Shown piece after piece: positions 7,965 to 17,527 of a DNA stretch of 64,000 nucleotides. Numbering within the stretch: position 1 is the stretch's first letter; each line of letters begins with the position of its first letter. Position numbers and translations under genes: made by a program. Source of the DNA: Paraburkholderia sp. (GTDB lineage Bacteria; Pseudomonadota; Gammaproteobacteria; Burkholderiales; Burkholderiaceae); the NCBI RefSeq assembly GCF_028283785.1, contig NZ_JAPWKB010000019.1, positions 82,001-146,000 of the forward strand, in the 5' to 3' direction. The notes under the pieces are model-generated. The model was not told where the DNA came from and ran no database searches. It saw nothing but the letters and a program-made list of their open reading frames with translations.

Positions 7965-9095
7965 ATGAAGTTCATTGACGAAGCGAGGATTGAAGTCATC
8001 GCCGGCGACGGAGGGGATGGCAGCGCGTCGATGCGCCGCGAGAAGTTCGTCCCATTTGGCGGACCGGACGGCGGCGACGGCGGTAAAGGCGGCAGCGTGT
8101 ACGCGGTGGCAGACCGCAACATCAACACGCTGATCGACTACCGCTATTCGAAAAAGCATCTGGCGCGTAACGGCGAAAACGGCCGTGGCGCGGATTGCTA
8201 CGGCAAGGGCGGCGACGACATCACGCTGCGCATGCCTGTCGGCACGACCATCACAGATATGGAAACCGGCGAACTGATCGCCGATCTGACCGAGCACAAC
8301 CAGTCGGTGCAGATTGCTGCGGGCGGCTCGGGCGGCCTGGGTAACCTGCACTTCAAATCCAGTACGAACCGCGCACCGCGTCAAAAGACGGACGGCAAGC
8401 CCGGCGAGCGCCGGATGGTTCGTCTCGAATTGAAGGTGCTGGCCGACGTCGGTTTGCTCGGCATGCCGAACGCGGGCAAGTCCACGTTCATCGCGTCGGT
8501 GTCGAATGCGAAGCCGAAGATCGCCGACTACCCGTTCACGACGCTCGCGCCGAATCTCGGCGTGGTGCGCGTCGGTCCGAGCCGAAGCTTCGTGATCGCC
8601 GACATTCCCGGCCTGATCGAAGGCGCGGCGGAAGGCGCCGGCTTGGGCCACCAGTTCCTCCGCCATCTGCAGCGCACCGGCTTGTTGCTGCATATCGTCG
8701 ACCTCGCACCGTTCGACGACGCCGTCGATCCGGTCGCGGAAGCGAAGGCAATCGTCAACGAATTGCGCAAGTACGACGAATTGCTGTACGAAAAGGCGCG
8801 CTGGCTCGTGCTGAACAAGCTCGACATGGTCCCCGCGGAAGAGCGTGCGGAGCGTGTATCCACGTTCCTGGAAGGCTTCGGTTGGGATGGTCCGGTGTTC
8901 GAAATTTCGGCTCTGACCGGTCAGGGTTGCGAGGCGCTGATCTACGCGGTCTACGACCACATCGCAGCGCATTCCGATGCGCAGCGTGCGGCGGAGGCCG
9001 AAGATCTGGCCGCTGACGTGCGTTTCCGTGAGAAGCCGGAAGCTGCGGCGGACGTCCCGGATGCGCCGGACGAATCCGCCGGACATCAGCAATAA
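7965..9095 (+). CDS. obgE: GTPase Obg/CgtA
   Basis: A 376-residue Obg GTPase, involved in late 50S ribosome assembly and stress control. The glycine-rich Obg fold occupies roughly residues 1-158 (start MKFIDEARIEVIAGDGGDG). The GTPase domain follows with the P-loop GMPNAGKST, the switch/G3 motif DIPGLIEGA and the G4 motif NKLD. The acidic C-terminal tail after residue 345 is variable in the family. I chose the ATG at 7965, preceded by GGAG, over an upstream in-frame start at 7908 because the Obg fold begins exactly there. It lies between rpmA and proB, the conserved betaproteobacterial order. Confidence 0.97.
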   Translation: MKFIDEARIEVIAGDGGDGSASMRREKFVPFGGPDGGDGGKGGSVYAVADRNINTLIDYRYSKKHLARNGENGRGADCYGKGGDDITLRMPVGTTITDMETGELIADLTEHNQSVQIAAGGSGGLGNLHFKSSTNRAPRQKTDGKPGERRMVRLELKVLADVGLLGMPNAGKSTFIASVSNAKPKIADYPFTTLAPNLGVVRVGPSRSFVIADIPGLIEGAAEGAGLGHQFLRHLQRTGLLLHIVDLAPFDDAVDPVAEAKAIVNELRKYDELLYEKARWLVLNKLDMVPAEERAERVSTFLEGFGWDGPVFEISALTGQGCEALIYAVYDHIAAHSDAQRAAEAEDLAADVRFREKPEAAADVPDAPDESAGHQQ

Positions 9096-9209
9096 GCGTT
9101 TGCAGTAAGAGAGTCAGCGCCGCGATCGTCGCCGGCATCCGCTCGAAGTTTGCGCGGCGGTCGCGCGACATCCGCATCACGCACGCATCATCTTGGGAGA
9201 CAACGCACA

Positions 9210-10328
9210 ATGCGTTCCGTCATCGCAGATTCCAGGCGATTGGTAGTGAAAGTGGGTTCGAGCCTTGTCACGAACGACGGGCGCGGGCTCGATCATGCCG
9301 CGATCGGCCGTTGGGCCGGGCAGATCGCCGCGTTGCGCGCGCAAGGCAAAGAGGTCGTGCTGGTCAGTTCCGGTGCGATCGCCGAGGGTATGCAGCGGCT
9401 TGGCTGGACGAAGCGTCCGCGGGAAATCGATGAGTTGCAGGCCGCTGCGGCCGTCGGACAAATGGGACTCGCGCAGGTCTACGAGAGCCGTTTTGCCGAG
9501 CATTCGATCCGCACGGCGCAGATTCTGCTGACACACGCCGACCTCGCGGACCGCGAGCGCTATCTGAATGCGCGCTCCACGTTGCTGACGTTGTTGCGCC
9601 TTGGCGTGGTGCCGATCATCAACGAGAACGACACCGTCGTCACCGACGAAATCAAGTTCGGCGATAACGACACGCTCGGCGCGCTGGTGGCGAACCTGAT
9701 CGAAGGCGATGCGCTGATCATCCTGACCGATCAGCAAGGCTTGTTCACCGCCGATCCGCGCAAGGACCCGACCGCCACGCTGGTGCAAAACGCCGACGCA
9801 GGCGCGCTGAATCTCGAGGCGATGGCGGGTGGCGCGGGCTCGAGTCTGGGTCGCGGCGGCATGCTGACCAAAATTCTGGCGGCGAAACGCGCGGCGCACA
9901 GCGGCGCGAACACGGTGATTGCAAGCGGTCGCGAGCCGGACGTGCTGGTGCGGTTGTCGTCGGGTGAGGCGATCGGCACGCAGTTGATCGCGCGCACGGC
10001 ACGCATGGCCGCACGCAAGCAATGGATGGCCGATCATCTGCAAGTTCGCGGACACGTGGTGATCGACGATGGCGCGGTCGAGAAACTGACCGACGGCGGC
10101 AAGAGCTTGCTGCCCATCGGCATCGTCGGTGTGCAGGGCGCGTTTGCACGCGGTGAGGTGATCGCGTGTCTGAATGCGTCGGGTGTCGAAGTGGCGCGCG
10201 GCCTGACGAACTACAGCAGCGCGGAAACGCGGCTGATCCAGCGTCGCCCGAGCGGCGAGATCGAATCGGTTCTCGGCTATATGCTCGAACCCGAGCTGAT
10301 CCATCGCGACAATCTCGTGCTGGTTTGA
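9210..10328 (+). CDS. proB: Glutamate 5-kinase
   Basis: A 372-residue glutamate 5-kinase, which phosphorylates glutamate in the first step of proline synthesis. The amino acid kinase domain is seen in LVVKVGSSLVTND near the N-terminus, the segment VSSGAIAEGMQRLG, NENDTVVTDEIKFGDNDTL and the late FTADPRKDP. The C-terminal 100 residues, with GHVVIDDGAVEKL, form the PUA domain found in full-length ProB. The start at 9210 has a GGGAGA box nine bases upstream. It lies 114 bases downstream of obgE; proA is not adjacent. Confidence 0.96.
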   Translation: MRSVIADSRRLVVKVGSSLVTNDGRGLDHAAIGRWAGQIAALRAQGKEVVLVSSGAIAEGMQRLGWTKRPREIDELQAAAAVGQMGLAQVYESRFAEHSIRTAQILLTHADLADRERYLNARSTLLTLLRLGVVPIINENDTVVTDEIKFGDNDTLGALVANLIEGDALIILTDQQGLFTADPRKDPTATLVQNADAGALNLEAMAGGAGSSLGRGGMLTKILAAKRAAHSGANTVIASGREPDVLVRLSSGEAIGTQLIARTARMAARKQWMADHLQVRGHVVIDDGAVEKLTDGGKSLLPIGIVGVQGAFARGEVIACLNASGVEVARGLTNYSSAETRLIQRRPSGEIESVLGYMLEPELIHRDNLVLV

Positions 10329-10363
10329 ACGCGTAATCGCGCGCTTCGACGCCTCTGCGGAAG

Positions 10364-10407
10364 AAAAAAAAAGCCGTTCCAGCGCAAGCTGGAACGGCTT
10401 TTTCTTT
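10364..10407. terminator. Bidirectional terminator between proB and the CNP1-like gene
   Basis: An 11-base-pair GC-rich stem (GCCGTTCCAGC at 10373-10383 with GCTGGAACGGC at 10388-10398), a GCAA tetraloop, an A-run before and a T-run after. It can stop proB from the left and the minus-strand gene at 10458 from the right. Confidence 0.9.
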
Positions 10408-10457
10408 GGCGCAACGTTTAGAGCATCGCCGCGTCGATACGTCGACGCGGCGAATCA

Positions 10458-11015
10458 TCAACGAATCTGCGAGCGGGCAGTGCGCTTGTAGTGGATGTTC
10501 TCGAGAATCTGCGGCGCTTTGCCTTGCGGCATCTTGTTCGCGCAGAAATAGTCCTGATACAGCGCCGCCTGATACGCGTTCAGTTCGCCGTTCTCGATGC
10601 GCGTGAAGTCGTTCTGAACCGTGCGGTCCCAGCCGTTATGGTCGGCGTTGAGGCCGGCGTACAGACGCCATTCGTACGTATCGCAGCGGATGCCTTCGTA
10701 GTTGACGTTGCGCGCGCCGCTCGGGCTGGTGACGACGACGGTGTAACGCACCACGCCGTCGGTGCCGACAGTCAACGATTGCGAGTCGATCGAGAAATGT
10801 AGCGGCGTGTTGCCCGATACTTCGAACGGCATCAGGTTGCTGTCTTGCGGCAGCGCCGGCAGCGTGTCGACCTTGTTCTCGACCCAGTTGCCCTGGCGGT
10901 CCAGCAAATAGGTGAAGGCGCTATCGTCTTTATTGGAGGGCGCTTTCGTACTCGAACAACCAGCCAGCAGGGCGCCAGTGGCGACGCACGCCACGGCCAG
11001 AGCAAATGCTTTCAA
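10458..11015 (-). CDS. CNP1-like family lipoprotein
   Basis: A 185-residue predicted lipoprotein resembling the CNP1-like family of Neisseria and betaproteobacteria, whose function is unknown. I choose the TTG at 11015 as start: GAGGAAA lies seven bases before it and it puts the signal peptide (KAFALAVACVATGALLAGC) directly at the N-terminus, with the lipobox cysteine at residue 20. A longer start at 11043-11045 would add ten residues without a ribosome binding site. The mature part has SFTYLL-like and WRLYAGLNADHNGWDR segments typical of the family. It is convergent with proB and shares its terminator. Confidence 0.75.
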   Translation of the reverse strand: MKAFALAVACVATGALLAGCSSTKAPSNKDDSAFTYLLDRQGNWVENKVDTLPALPQDSNLMPFEVSGNTPLHFSIDSQSLTVGTDGVVRYTVVVTSPSGARNVNYEGIRCDTYEWRLYAGLNADHNGWDRTVQNDFTRIENGELNAYQAALYQDYFCANKMPQGKAPQILENIHYKRTARSQIR

Positions 11016-11091
11016 TATGGTTTCCTCGAAACGCCGACGCGGCAAACCAATGCCGCGTCGACTGGGGCAGCCTGAATAGCCGCCAGGTTTG

Positions 11092-11751
11092 TCAATCGCC
11101 CAGACCAGAGCGACCAGGTGATGCGTCGGCGGGCCCGCAGTCGGTTTCGAACGTCACACGAACCGACGTTTCGACCGTCACGGTTGTCACCGACGAGTCC
11201 GGCGGCCCCGACATCGACGACGCTATCCGCGGATAACGAGGTCCATGATGCCCGCCAGGTTTTTCCGTACGCGGCGCAGCCCGGCGCAGGAAACGGGATA
11301 ACTCCGTTAGCGCCAACTGATATACATCCCGCTTGAACTCGATCACACAGTCGAGCGGCACCCAATACTCGTTCCAGCGCCAGGCGTCGAACTCGGGGTG
11401 GTCAGTGGCGCGCAAGCAGATATCGCAATCGCGTCCAACCATCCTGAGCAGGAACCAGATCTGTTTCTGACCGCGATAATGCCCGCGGACTTCACGCTTG
11501 ATGAACTTGTCAGGCACCTCGTAACGCAACCAGTCGCGCGTGCGACCGATCACCTTGACGTGCTCAGGAAGCAGCCCGGTTTCTTCGTGTAACTCCCGAT
11601 ACATCGCTTGCACGGGGGTCTCACCGTATTTGATGCCCCCTTGCGGAAACTGCCAGGAATGTTCACGCAGCCGTTTGCCCCAAAACACCTCGTTGTGCGC
11701 GTTCAAGAGGATGATGCCGACGTTCGGGCGAAAGCCTTCACGATCCAGCAT
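11092..11751 (-). CDS. rppH: RNA pyrophosphohydrolase RppH (Nudix)
   Basis: A Nudix hydrolase that removes pyrophosphate from the 5' end of primary transcripts and so triggers RNase E-dependent decay. The full Nudix box is at residues 38-60 (GGIKYGE, then REL, then HEETGLL). The start MLDREGFRPNVGIIL at 11751 is the conserved RppH N-terminus, so the open region upstream to 11823 is discarded. At 219 residues it is about 40 longer than the E. coli enzyme because of a C-terminal Ser/Thr/Val/Pro-rich tail. It is divergent from proS, with about 250 bases between. Confidence 0.95.
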   Translation of the reverse strand: MLDREGFRPNVGIILLNAHNEVFWGKRLREHSWQFPQGGIKYGETPVQAMYRELHEETGLLPEHVKVIGRTRDWLRYEVPDKFIKREVRGHYRGQKQIWFLLRMVGRDCDICLRATDHPEFDAWRWNEYWVPLDCVIEFKRDVYQLALTELSRFLRRAAPRTEKPGGHHGPRYPRIASSMSGPPDSSVTTVTVETSVRVTFETDCGPADASPGRSGLGD

Positions 11752-12004
11752 ACAACCACCTTCGAATCCTTTAAAATTGCTTTGATTATAAACAGATAAC
11801 GGACCCGACGCACCGTTTCGCACCAGAATGGAACGATTCGTCGTCGAGGTCGGTGTCCGGGGTCACACTGGGCGTCTACGGCGCCTCAGGTGCGCCACGC
11901 GCGGCACAACGCAGCGTGAAGGCGTCGCGTGCGGGTCTGTCACGAATCCTCCGTTTCATCTTGTCGGGCGGTCCAACCGGTGCCGCCGCTTTTGGAAAAT
12001 CTGA

Positions 12005-13741
12005 ATGAAAGCTTCCCGTTTCTTTATCGGCACGTTGAAAGAAGCCCCCGCCGACGCCGAGATCGTCAGTCACAAACTCATGGTGCGCGCGGGCATGATC
12101 CGTCGCGTGGCTGGCGGCATTTACAACTATCTGCCAATCGGTCTGCGTTCGATCCGCAAGGTGGAAGCGATCGTGCGTGAAGAAATGAACCGGGCAGGTG
12201 GTCTCGAACTGTTGATGCCGGCCGTGCAACCGGCCGAGTTGTGGCAGGAGTCGGGTCGCTGGGTGAAGTACGGCCCCGAACTGCTGCGCTTCAAGGATCG
12301 CAAGCAAACGGATTTCGTGATCGGACCGACGCACGAAGAAGTCGTCACCGACATCGCGCGCAACCAGATCAAGAGCTACCGTCAGTTGCCGGTCAACTTC
12401 TATCAGATCCAAACCAAGTTCCGCGACGAAATCCGTCCGCGTTTCGGCGTGATGCGTGGCCGCGAATTCATCATGAAAGACGCGTACTCGTTCGATAAAG
12501 ACGCGGCCGGCATGAAGGATTCGTATCTGAAGATGTACGACGCGTACGTGCGCATCTTCACGCGCCTCGGTCTGGATTTCCGCGCGGTCGCGGCCGACAA
12601 CGGCTCGATCGGCGGTAGCGGTTCGCACGAGTTCCACGTGATCGCCGACACTGGCGAAGACGACATCGCGTACAGCACGACGTCAGGCTACGCGGCCAAC
12701 GTCGAAGCGGCCGACGCACTGCCGTTGCTGCTGTCGCGCGCCGACGCCGCCGAGCCGATGCAGAAAACGGCCACGCCGGGCAAGGCCAAGTGCGAAGCCG
12801 TCGCCGAGTTGCTCGCCATTCCGCTGCAACGCACGATCAAGTCCATCATCGTCGCCACGGAAAACGAAGGCGCGCCCGCCACCATCTGGTTGCTGATGCT
12901 GCGCGGCGATCACGATCTCAACGAGGTCAAGGCTAGCAAGCTGCCGGGCCTCGCCGATTTCCGCATGGCCACCGAAGCCGAAATCATCGAAACCTTCGGT
13001 ACGCCGCCGGGCTATCTCGGCCCGATCAACACGAAGAAGCCGGTCAAGGTGGTCGCGGATCGCACGGTCGCGAACATGAGCGACTTCGTGGTCGGCGCGA
13101 ACGAGGTGGATTTCCACATTACCGGCGTGAACTGGGGCCGCGATCTGCCGGAACCGGTCGTGGCCGATATCCGCAACGTGCAGAAGGGCGACCCGTCGCC
13201 GGACGGCGAAGGCGTGCTCGACATCCTGCGCGGCATCGAAGTGGGCCACGTGTTCCAGCTCGGTAAGAAGTATTCGGAAGCGATGGGCGCAACCTTCCTC
13301 GACGAAACCGGCAAGCCGCAACCGATGGAAATGGGCTGCTACGGGATCGGCGTCACGCGTATCCTGGGTGCGGCGATCGAACAGAACTTCGACGACAAGG
13401 GCATCATCTGGCCGGAATCGATCGCACCGTTCGAAGTCGTGCTGTGCCCGATGGGTTACGACCGCAGCGAAGCCGTGCGTGAGCAGGCCGACAAGCTGTA
13501 CGCGGAACTGGTCGCGGCGGGCATCGACGTGATCCTCGACGATCGCGGCGAGCGTCCGGGCGTGATGTTCGCCGACTGGGAACTGATCGGCGTGCCGCAC
13601 CGTCTGGTGATCGGCGATCGTGGTCTGAAAGACGGCAAGATCGAGTATCAAGGTCGTCGCGACACCGAAGCCACGTTGCTGCCGGTCGACATCGCGGGGC
13701 AAACCGTCACGGAGAAAATCCGCGCGGCGCTGGCGCACTAA
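12005..13741 (+). CDS. proS: Prolyl-tRNA synthetase
   Basis: A 578-residue class II prolyl-tRNA synthetase of the bacterial type with an inserted editing domain. Class II motif 2 is seen in KFRDEIRPRFGVMRGREF near residues 138-155 and motif 3 in MGCYGIGVTRILG near 445. The region between (about 220-400) is the cis-editing domain that clears alanyl-tRNA(Pro), and the C-terminal HGTP anticodon-binding domain ends the protein. The ATG at 12005 is preceded by GGAAAA. The length and start MKASRFFIGTLKEAP match the family. Confidence 0.97.
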   Translation: MKASRFFIGTLKEAPADAEIVSHKLMVRAGMIRRVAGGIYNYLPIGLRSIRKVEAIVREEMNRAGGLELLMPAVQPAELWQESGRWVKYGPELLRFKDRKQTDFVIGPTHEEVVTDIARNQIKSYRQLPVNFYQIQTKFRDEIRPRFGVMRGREFIMKDAYSFDKDAAGMKDSYLKMYDAYVRIFTRLGLDFRAVAADNGSIGGSGSHEFHVIADTGEDDIAYSTTSGYAANVEAADALPLLLSRADAAEPMQKTATPGKAKCEAVAELLAIPLQRTIKSIIVATENEGAPATIWLLMLRGDHDLNEVKASKLPGLADFRMATEAEIIETFGTPPGYLGPINTKKPVKVVADRTVANMSDFVVGANEVDFHITGVNWGRDLPEPVVADIRNVQKGDPSPDGEGVLDILRGIEVGHVFQLGKKYSEAMGATFLDETGKPQPMEMGCYGIGVTRILGAAIEQNFDDKGIIWPESIAPFEVVLCPMGYDRSEAVREQADKLYAELVAAGIDVILDDRGERPGVMFADWELIGVPHRLVIGDRGLKDGKIEYQGRRDTEATLLPVDIAGQTVTEKIRAALAH

Positions 13742-13753
13742 GCGGAGCGGACG

Positions 13754-14353
13754 GTGGAGTACACCTTCCTGTCCGCCACCATTCTGCTGCTGCTGATCAC
13801 GGATCCACTCGGCAACATTCCGATCTTCATCAGCTGTTTGCGCAGCGTGGCGCCGCATCGTCGGGCGATCGTCATTCTGCGCGAAGTGGCGATCGCGTTC
13901 GTGATCCTGCTGGTGTTCATGGTGCTCGGCAACACGTTCCTGCGTGCGATGCATCTGACGGATCAGTCGCTGCGGATCGGTGGCGGCATCGTGCTGTTCC
14001 TGATCGCGCTGCGGATGGTGTTTCCGCATCCCGACGGCCCGTTCGGCGGCGATGCGCGCGGTGGCGAGCCGCTGATCGTGCCGCTCGCGATTCCCGCGCT
14101 GGCCGGCCCGTCGGCGCTGGCCACGGTGATGCTGCTGACGTCACAGGCGCCGGGCAAGATGCTCGAATGGATCGGCGCGCTGACGGTCACGATGATCGTC
14201 TGCGCGTTGGTGCTGGTGCTGTCGGAGCGGATTCAGCAATGGCTCGGCGAGCGCGCGATGACCGCGTTCGAGCGCTTGATGGGGCTCGTGCTGGTGGCGA
14301 TTTCCGTGGAGATGATGCTCGAAGGTATCCGCAGTTTCGTGCATCAGCTTTGA
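13754..14353 (+). CDS. MarC family integral membrane protein
   Basis: A 199-residue MarC-family membrane protein with six probable transmembrane helices. The family signature TDPLGNIPIFISCL at about residues 16-29 is present, as is the second conserved patch IPLAIPALAGPSALATVMLL-like sequence in the middle. MarC proteins were once linked to multiple antibiotic resistance, but their true function is unknown. Translation begins at a GTG 12 bases after proS, so the two genes are probably cotranscribed and end at the terminator at 14397. Confidence 0.88.
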   Translation: MEYTFLSATILLLLITDPLGNIPIFISCLRSVAPHRRAIVILREVAIAFVILLVFMVLGNTFLRAMHLTDQSLRIGGGIVLFLIALRMVFPHPDGPFGGDARGGEPLIVPLAIPALAGPSALATVMLLTSQAPGKMLEWIGALTVTMIVCALVLVLSERIQQWLGERAMTAFERLMGLVLVAISVEMMLEGIRSFVHQL

Positions 14354-14396
14354 CCACACGTGTCGGCGACCCAACCTGCATTCATGCAGCAGACGT

Positions 14397-14427
14397 AAAA
14401 AAAGCGGCCCTCGGGGCCGCTTTTTTT
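14397..14427. terminator. Bidirectional terminator between the marC-like gene and hpt
   Basis: GCGGCCC at 14404-14410 pairs with GGGCCGC at 14414-14420, flanked by seven A and seven T residues that extend the stem and act as U-tracts in either direction. Confidence 0.92.
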
Positions 14428-14449
14428 ATGCGACGCCGGAGCACCGCGA

Positions 14450-15001
14450 TCACGCGCCTTCGGTCAGCGCGCGAATGGTCGGCAGATTGCGCCAGTAACC
14501 GCGCGCGTCCATGCCACAGCCGAACACGTAACGGTCCGGCACTTCGAAACCCGTGAAATCCGGACGCAACGGCTTCGCCTTCGGGATGATCTTCTCGCAC
14601 AGCACCGCGCTCATGAAACGCTTGGCGCCCATCGCGAGAATGCGGTCGCGGATCGCGGCCATCGTTTCGCCTTCGTCGAGGATATCGTCGAGCACCAGCA
14701 CGACGCGATCTTTCACCGATTCCGCCGGCGCGACACGCCATTGCATTTCGCTGCCACCCTTGGTGGTGTTGCGATAGCGCGTGAGGTGGATGTAATCGAA
14801 CTCCAGCGGGAAATCGAGGTGCGGCAGCAGCATGCCGGTAAACACCGCCGCGCCGCCCATCACCGACAGCACGAGCGGGAAGTCCTCGCTCATTTCGGCA
14901 CGGATCGCAGCGGCCATGCCGCTGATCGACGCATTGACGTCGGCGGCCGAAACGATTTCTTCGGAGTGACTAAAAACGTGGAGAGCTTCTTCGCGGTTCA
15001 T
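14450..15001 (-). CDS. hpt: Hypoxanthine-guanine phosphoribosyltransferase
   Basis: A 183-residue purine salvage phosphoribosyltransferase that converts hypoxanthine or guanine plus PRPP to IMP or GMP. The PRPP-binding loop is clear at residues 101-114 (VLVLDDILDEGETM). The N-terminal segment VLSVMGGAAVFTGMLLP carries the catalytic-loop region, and the C-terminal VPDRYVFGCGMDARGYWRN closes the base pocket. The length is normal. It is convergent with the marC-like gene, and ffh lies about 130 bases upstream on the same strand. Confidence 0.93.
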   Translation of the reverse strand: MNREEALHVFSHSEEIVSAADVNASISGMAAAIRAEMSEDFPLVLSVMGGAAVFTGMLLPHLDFPLEFDYIHLTRYRNTTKGGSEMQWRVAPAESVKDRVVLVLDDILDEGETMAAIRDRILAMGAKRFMSAVLCEKIIPKAKPLRPDFTGFEVPDRYVFGCGMDARGYWRNLPTIRALTEGA

Positions 15002-15127
15002 GACGTGGGGCAGGCGGTGACTGTATACATAGTGTGAGGAAAACGGCGGCGCACGTTATAGCATAGAAGATGTGCGCCGCGACGCCAGGTGGATCGACGC
15101 ATCAATTCCGCGTCGATCGGCACGCGC

Positions 15128-16495
15128 TCAACGCATGCCGGGCATCATGCCCTTCATGCCGCGCATCATCTTTTGCAGATTGCCGCCCTTCAGTTTCTTC
15201 ATCATCGTGCGCATCTGGTCGTACTGATTCAGCATCCGGTTGACTTCCTGCACCTGCACGCCCGCGCCCGCAGCGATACGACGCTTGCGCGTCGCCTTGA
15301 TCAGATCGGGCTTCGCGCGTTCCTGCGGCGTCATCGAATTGATGATGCCTTCCATCCGGCGCATCTGCTTTTCCGCCTGGCCCATGTCGGCGCCGGCAGC
15401 GGCCTGCTGGAATTGCGCGGGCAGTTTATCCATCAGCGTGGACAGACCGCCCATGTTCTTCATCTGCGAAAGCTGCGCGCGGAAATCGTTCAGATCGAAA
15501 TCGCCGCCTTTCTTGACCTTGTCGGCGAGCTTTTGCGCGGCCTGGACATCGACGCCGCGCTGGGCTTCCTCGACGAGCGCGAGAATGTCGCCCATGCCGA
15601 GGATCCGGTTCGCCATCCGGTCCGGATAGAAAATTTCGAGACCGTCGAGTTTTTCGGCGACGCCGACGAACTTGATCGGCTTGCCGGTCACGTGACGCAC
15701 CGACAGCGCCGCGCCACCGCGCGAGTCGCCGTCGAGCTTGGTCAGCACGACGCCGGTGAGCGGCAGCGCGTCGCTGAACGCCTTCGCGGTGTTGACCGCG
15801 TCCTGACCGAGCATCGCGTCGACGACGAACAGCGTTTCAGCCGGGTTCAGCAGCGTGTGCAGCGCCGAAATCTCGGCCATCATCGCCTCGTCGATACCGA
15901 GACGGCCGGCCGTATCGACCAGCAGCACGTCGTGGTAGTGGCGCTTGGCCCAATCCACCGCGGCGCGCGCGATATCGACCGGTTTCTGATCCGGTTCCGA
16001 CGGGAAGAAGTCGGCGCCGACCTGTTCCGTCACCGTCTTCAACTGCGCGATAGCGGCAGGGCGGTAAACGTCGCACGAAACCGTCAGGACTTTCTTCTTG
16101 TACTTCTCGCGCAGTAATTTGGCGAGCTTGCCGACCGTGGTAGTTTTACCCGCGCCTTGCAGGCCGGCCATCAGGATGACTGCCGGCGGCGTAACGGCGA
16201 GATTGAGCTCGACCGCCTTGCCTTCGTAGTCGCCGCCGATCACCGCGGTCAGCTCGCGCTGCACCACGCCGACCAGCGCCTGACCCGGCGAGAGACTGCT
16301 GATCACTTCTTCGCCAAGGGCCTTTTCCTTGACCTTCGCGATGAAGTCGCGGACGACGGGCAGCGCCACGTCCGCTTCGAGCAGGGCGAGGCGCACTTCG
16401 CGCAACATTTCCTGCGTGTTCGCCTCGGTGAGCCGGGCTTCGCCGCGCAGCGTCTTGACGACGCGCGCCATCCGTTGAGTGAGATTGTCGAGCAT
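15128..16495 (-). CDS. ffh: Signal recognition particle GTPase Ffh
   Basis: A 455-residue SRP54-type GTPase that binds 4.5S RNA and nascent membrane-protein signal sequences and docks with FtsY. Domains are in order: the N domain (residues 1-90), the G domain with P-loop GLQGAGKTTTVGKLA near 105-119, the DTAGR motif and TKLDGDSRGGAALS, then the methionine-rich M domain, whose extreme C-terminus is packed with Met and Gly (MMRGMKGMMPGMR). The length fits the family. The promoter must lie in the 81 bases shared with the divergent CcsA-like gene. Confidence 0.97.
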   Translation of the reverse strand: MLDNLTQRMARVVKTLRGEARLTEANTQEMLREVRLALLEADVALPVVRDFIAKVKEKALGEEVISSLSPGQALVGVVQRELTAVIGGDYEGKAVELNLAVTPPAVILMAGLQGAGKTTTVGKLAKLLREKYKKKVLTVSCDVYRPAAIAQLKTVTEQVGADFFPSEPDQKPVDIARAAVDWAKRHYHDVLLVDTAGRLGIDEAMMAEISALHTLLNPAETLFVVDAMLGQDAVNTAKAFSDALPLTGVVLTKLDGDSRGGAALSVRHVTGKPIKFVGVAEKLDGLEIFYPDRMANRILGMGDILALVEEAQRGVDVQAAQKLADKVKKGGDFDLNDFRAQLSQMKNMGGLSTLMDKLPAQFQQAAAGADMGQAEKQMRRMEGIINSMTPQERAKPDLIKATRKRRIAAGAGVQVQEVNRMLNQYDQMRTMMKKLKGGNLQKMMRGMKGMMPGMR

Positions 16496-16576
16496 GGGGA
16501 GCGATGAGCGATGGGGCCCGCTGCAAGTGCGAAGCGGAAGACGTCGCGGACAAGGGGCCTAGTGTAAACTTCGAAT

Positions 16577-17521
16577 ATGGATATTGTACTGTATGCCCTC
16601 ACTGCGCTCCTCTATGGCGGTCTTGCCGTCGCAGGGTGGCGCTCGCATCGCAACGCCGCGATGCGTCCGCTGATGGAAAGCGTGCCGCCCATGCCGGTCG
16701 GCGGCGTGGCTGTCGGCGCAACCGCGATTTCCGCCGCGTCGGGCATGAGCGCGACGGGGCGCGCGTTGCTGGCCGTGGCGCTGCTCGCGCACGGCGTGTT
16801 GCTGCACACCACGATTTTCCAGGCCAACGCGATGTACTTCGGTTTCGCGTTCGCGTTGTCGGCGATGTTCTGGCTCGGCGCCGGCATCTACTGGATCGAA
16901 AGTTTTTTCTTCCCGCTCGACGGTTTGCGGCTGCTGGTGTTGCCGCTTGCCTTCGTCGCGTCGCTGCTGCCGCTCGGCTTCAACGGTGTGCGCGTGCTGC
17001 CGTACGCCGCCGCGCCGATGTTCAAGCTGCACTTCCTGATCGCGAACATCGCGTACGGCCTGTTCGCGATCGCCGCACTGCACGCTATCCTGATGCTGCT
17101 GGTCGAGCGTCGTCTGCATGCGATGCGCGGCACGAACGCTCAGCGCCTGGCGGCGGCGTCCGCGGCTGCCGGAAACGGCTGGCTGTCGAGCTGGCTCGAC
17201 ACGCTCCCGCCGCTGCTGACGCTCGAAAAGCTGCTGTTCCGTCTGATCGCCGCCGGTTTCGTTTTGCTGACGCTGACGCTCGTATCGGGCATCGTGTTCA
17301 GTGAACAGCTGATCGACCGCGCACTGTCGCTCGATCACAAGACCGTGTTCGCGATCCTGTCGTGGGTGATGTTCGGCGCGCTGCTGACCGCGCGTCGCGT
17401 GTCGGGGTGGCGCGGTCGCGCGGCGTTGCGCTGGGTGCTCGCGTCGTTCGTGGCGTTGCTGCTGGCGTATGTCGGCAGCCGGTTCGTCTTCGAGGTGCTG
17501 CTGCACCGTCCTGTGGTGTGA
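16577..17521 (+). CDS. CcsA/YpjD-like cytochrome c assembly membrane protein
   Basis: A 314-residue polytopic membrane protein with about eight hydrophobic helices, resembling the YpjD/HemX/CcsA family often encoded beside ffh in proteobacteria. CcsA-type proteins handle haem for cytochrome c maturation, but YpjD itself has no firm function. Conserved-looking features include the KLHFLIANIAYGLFAIAALHAI helix, with histidines that may lie near haem, and WVMFGALLTARRVSGWRGRAA near the C-terminus. It is followed by a six-base gap and the PP0621-like gene, forming an operon with it and ampD. Confidence 0.8.
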   Translation: MDIVLYALTALLYGGLAVAGWRSHRNAAMRPLMESVPPMPVGGVAVGATAISAASGMSATGRALLAVALLAHGVLLHTTIFQANAMYFGFAFALSAMFWLGAGIYWIESFFFPLDGLRLLVLPLAFVASLLPLGFNGVRVLPYAAAPMFKLHFLIANIAYGLFAIAALHAILMLLVERRLHAMRGTNAQRLAAASAAAGNGWLSSWLDTLPPLLTLEKLLFRLIAAGFVLLTLTLVSGIVFSEQLIDRALSLDHKTVFAILSWVMFGALLTARRVSGWRGRAALRWVLASFVALLLAYVGSRFVFEVLLHRPVV

Positions 17522-17527
17522 ACGTTC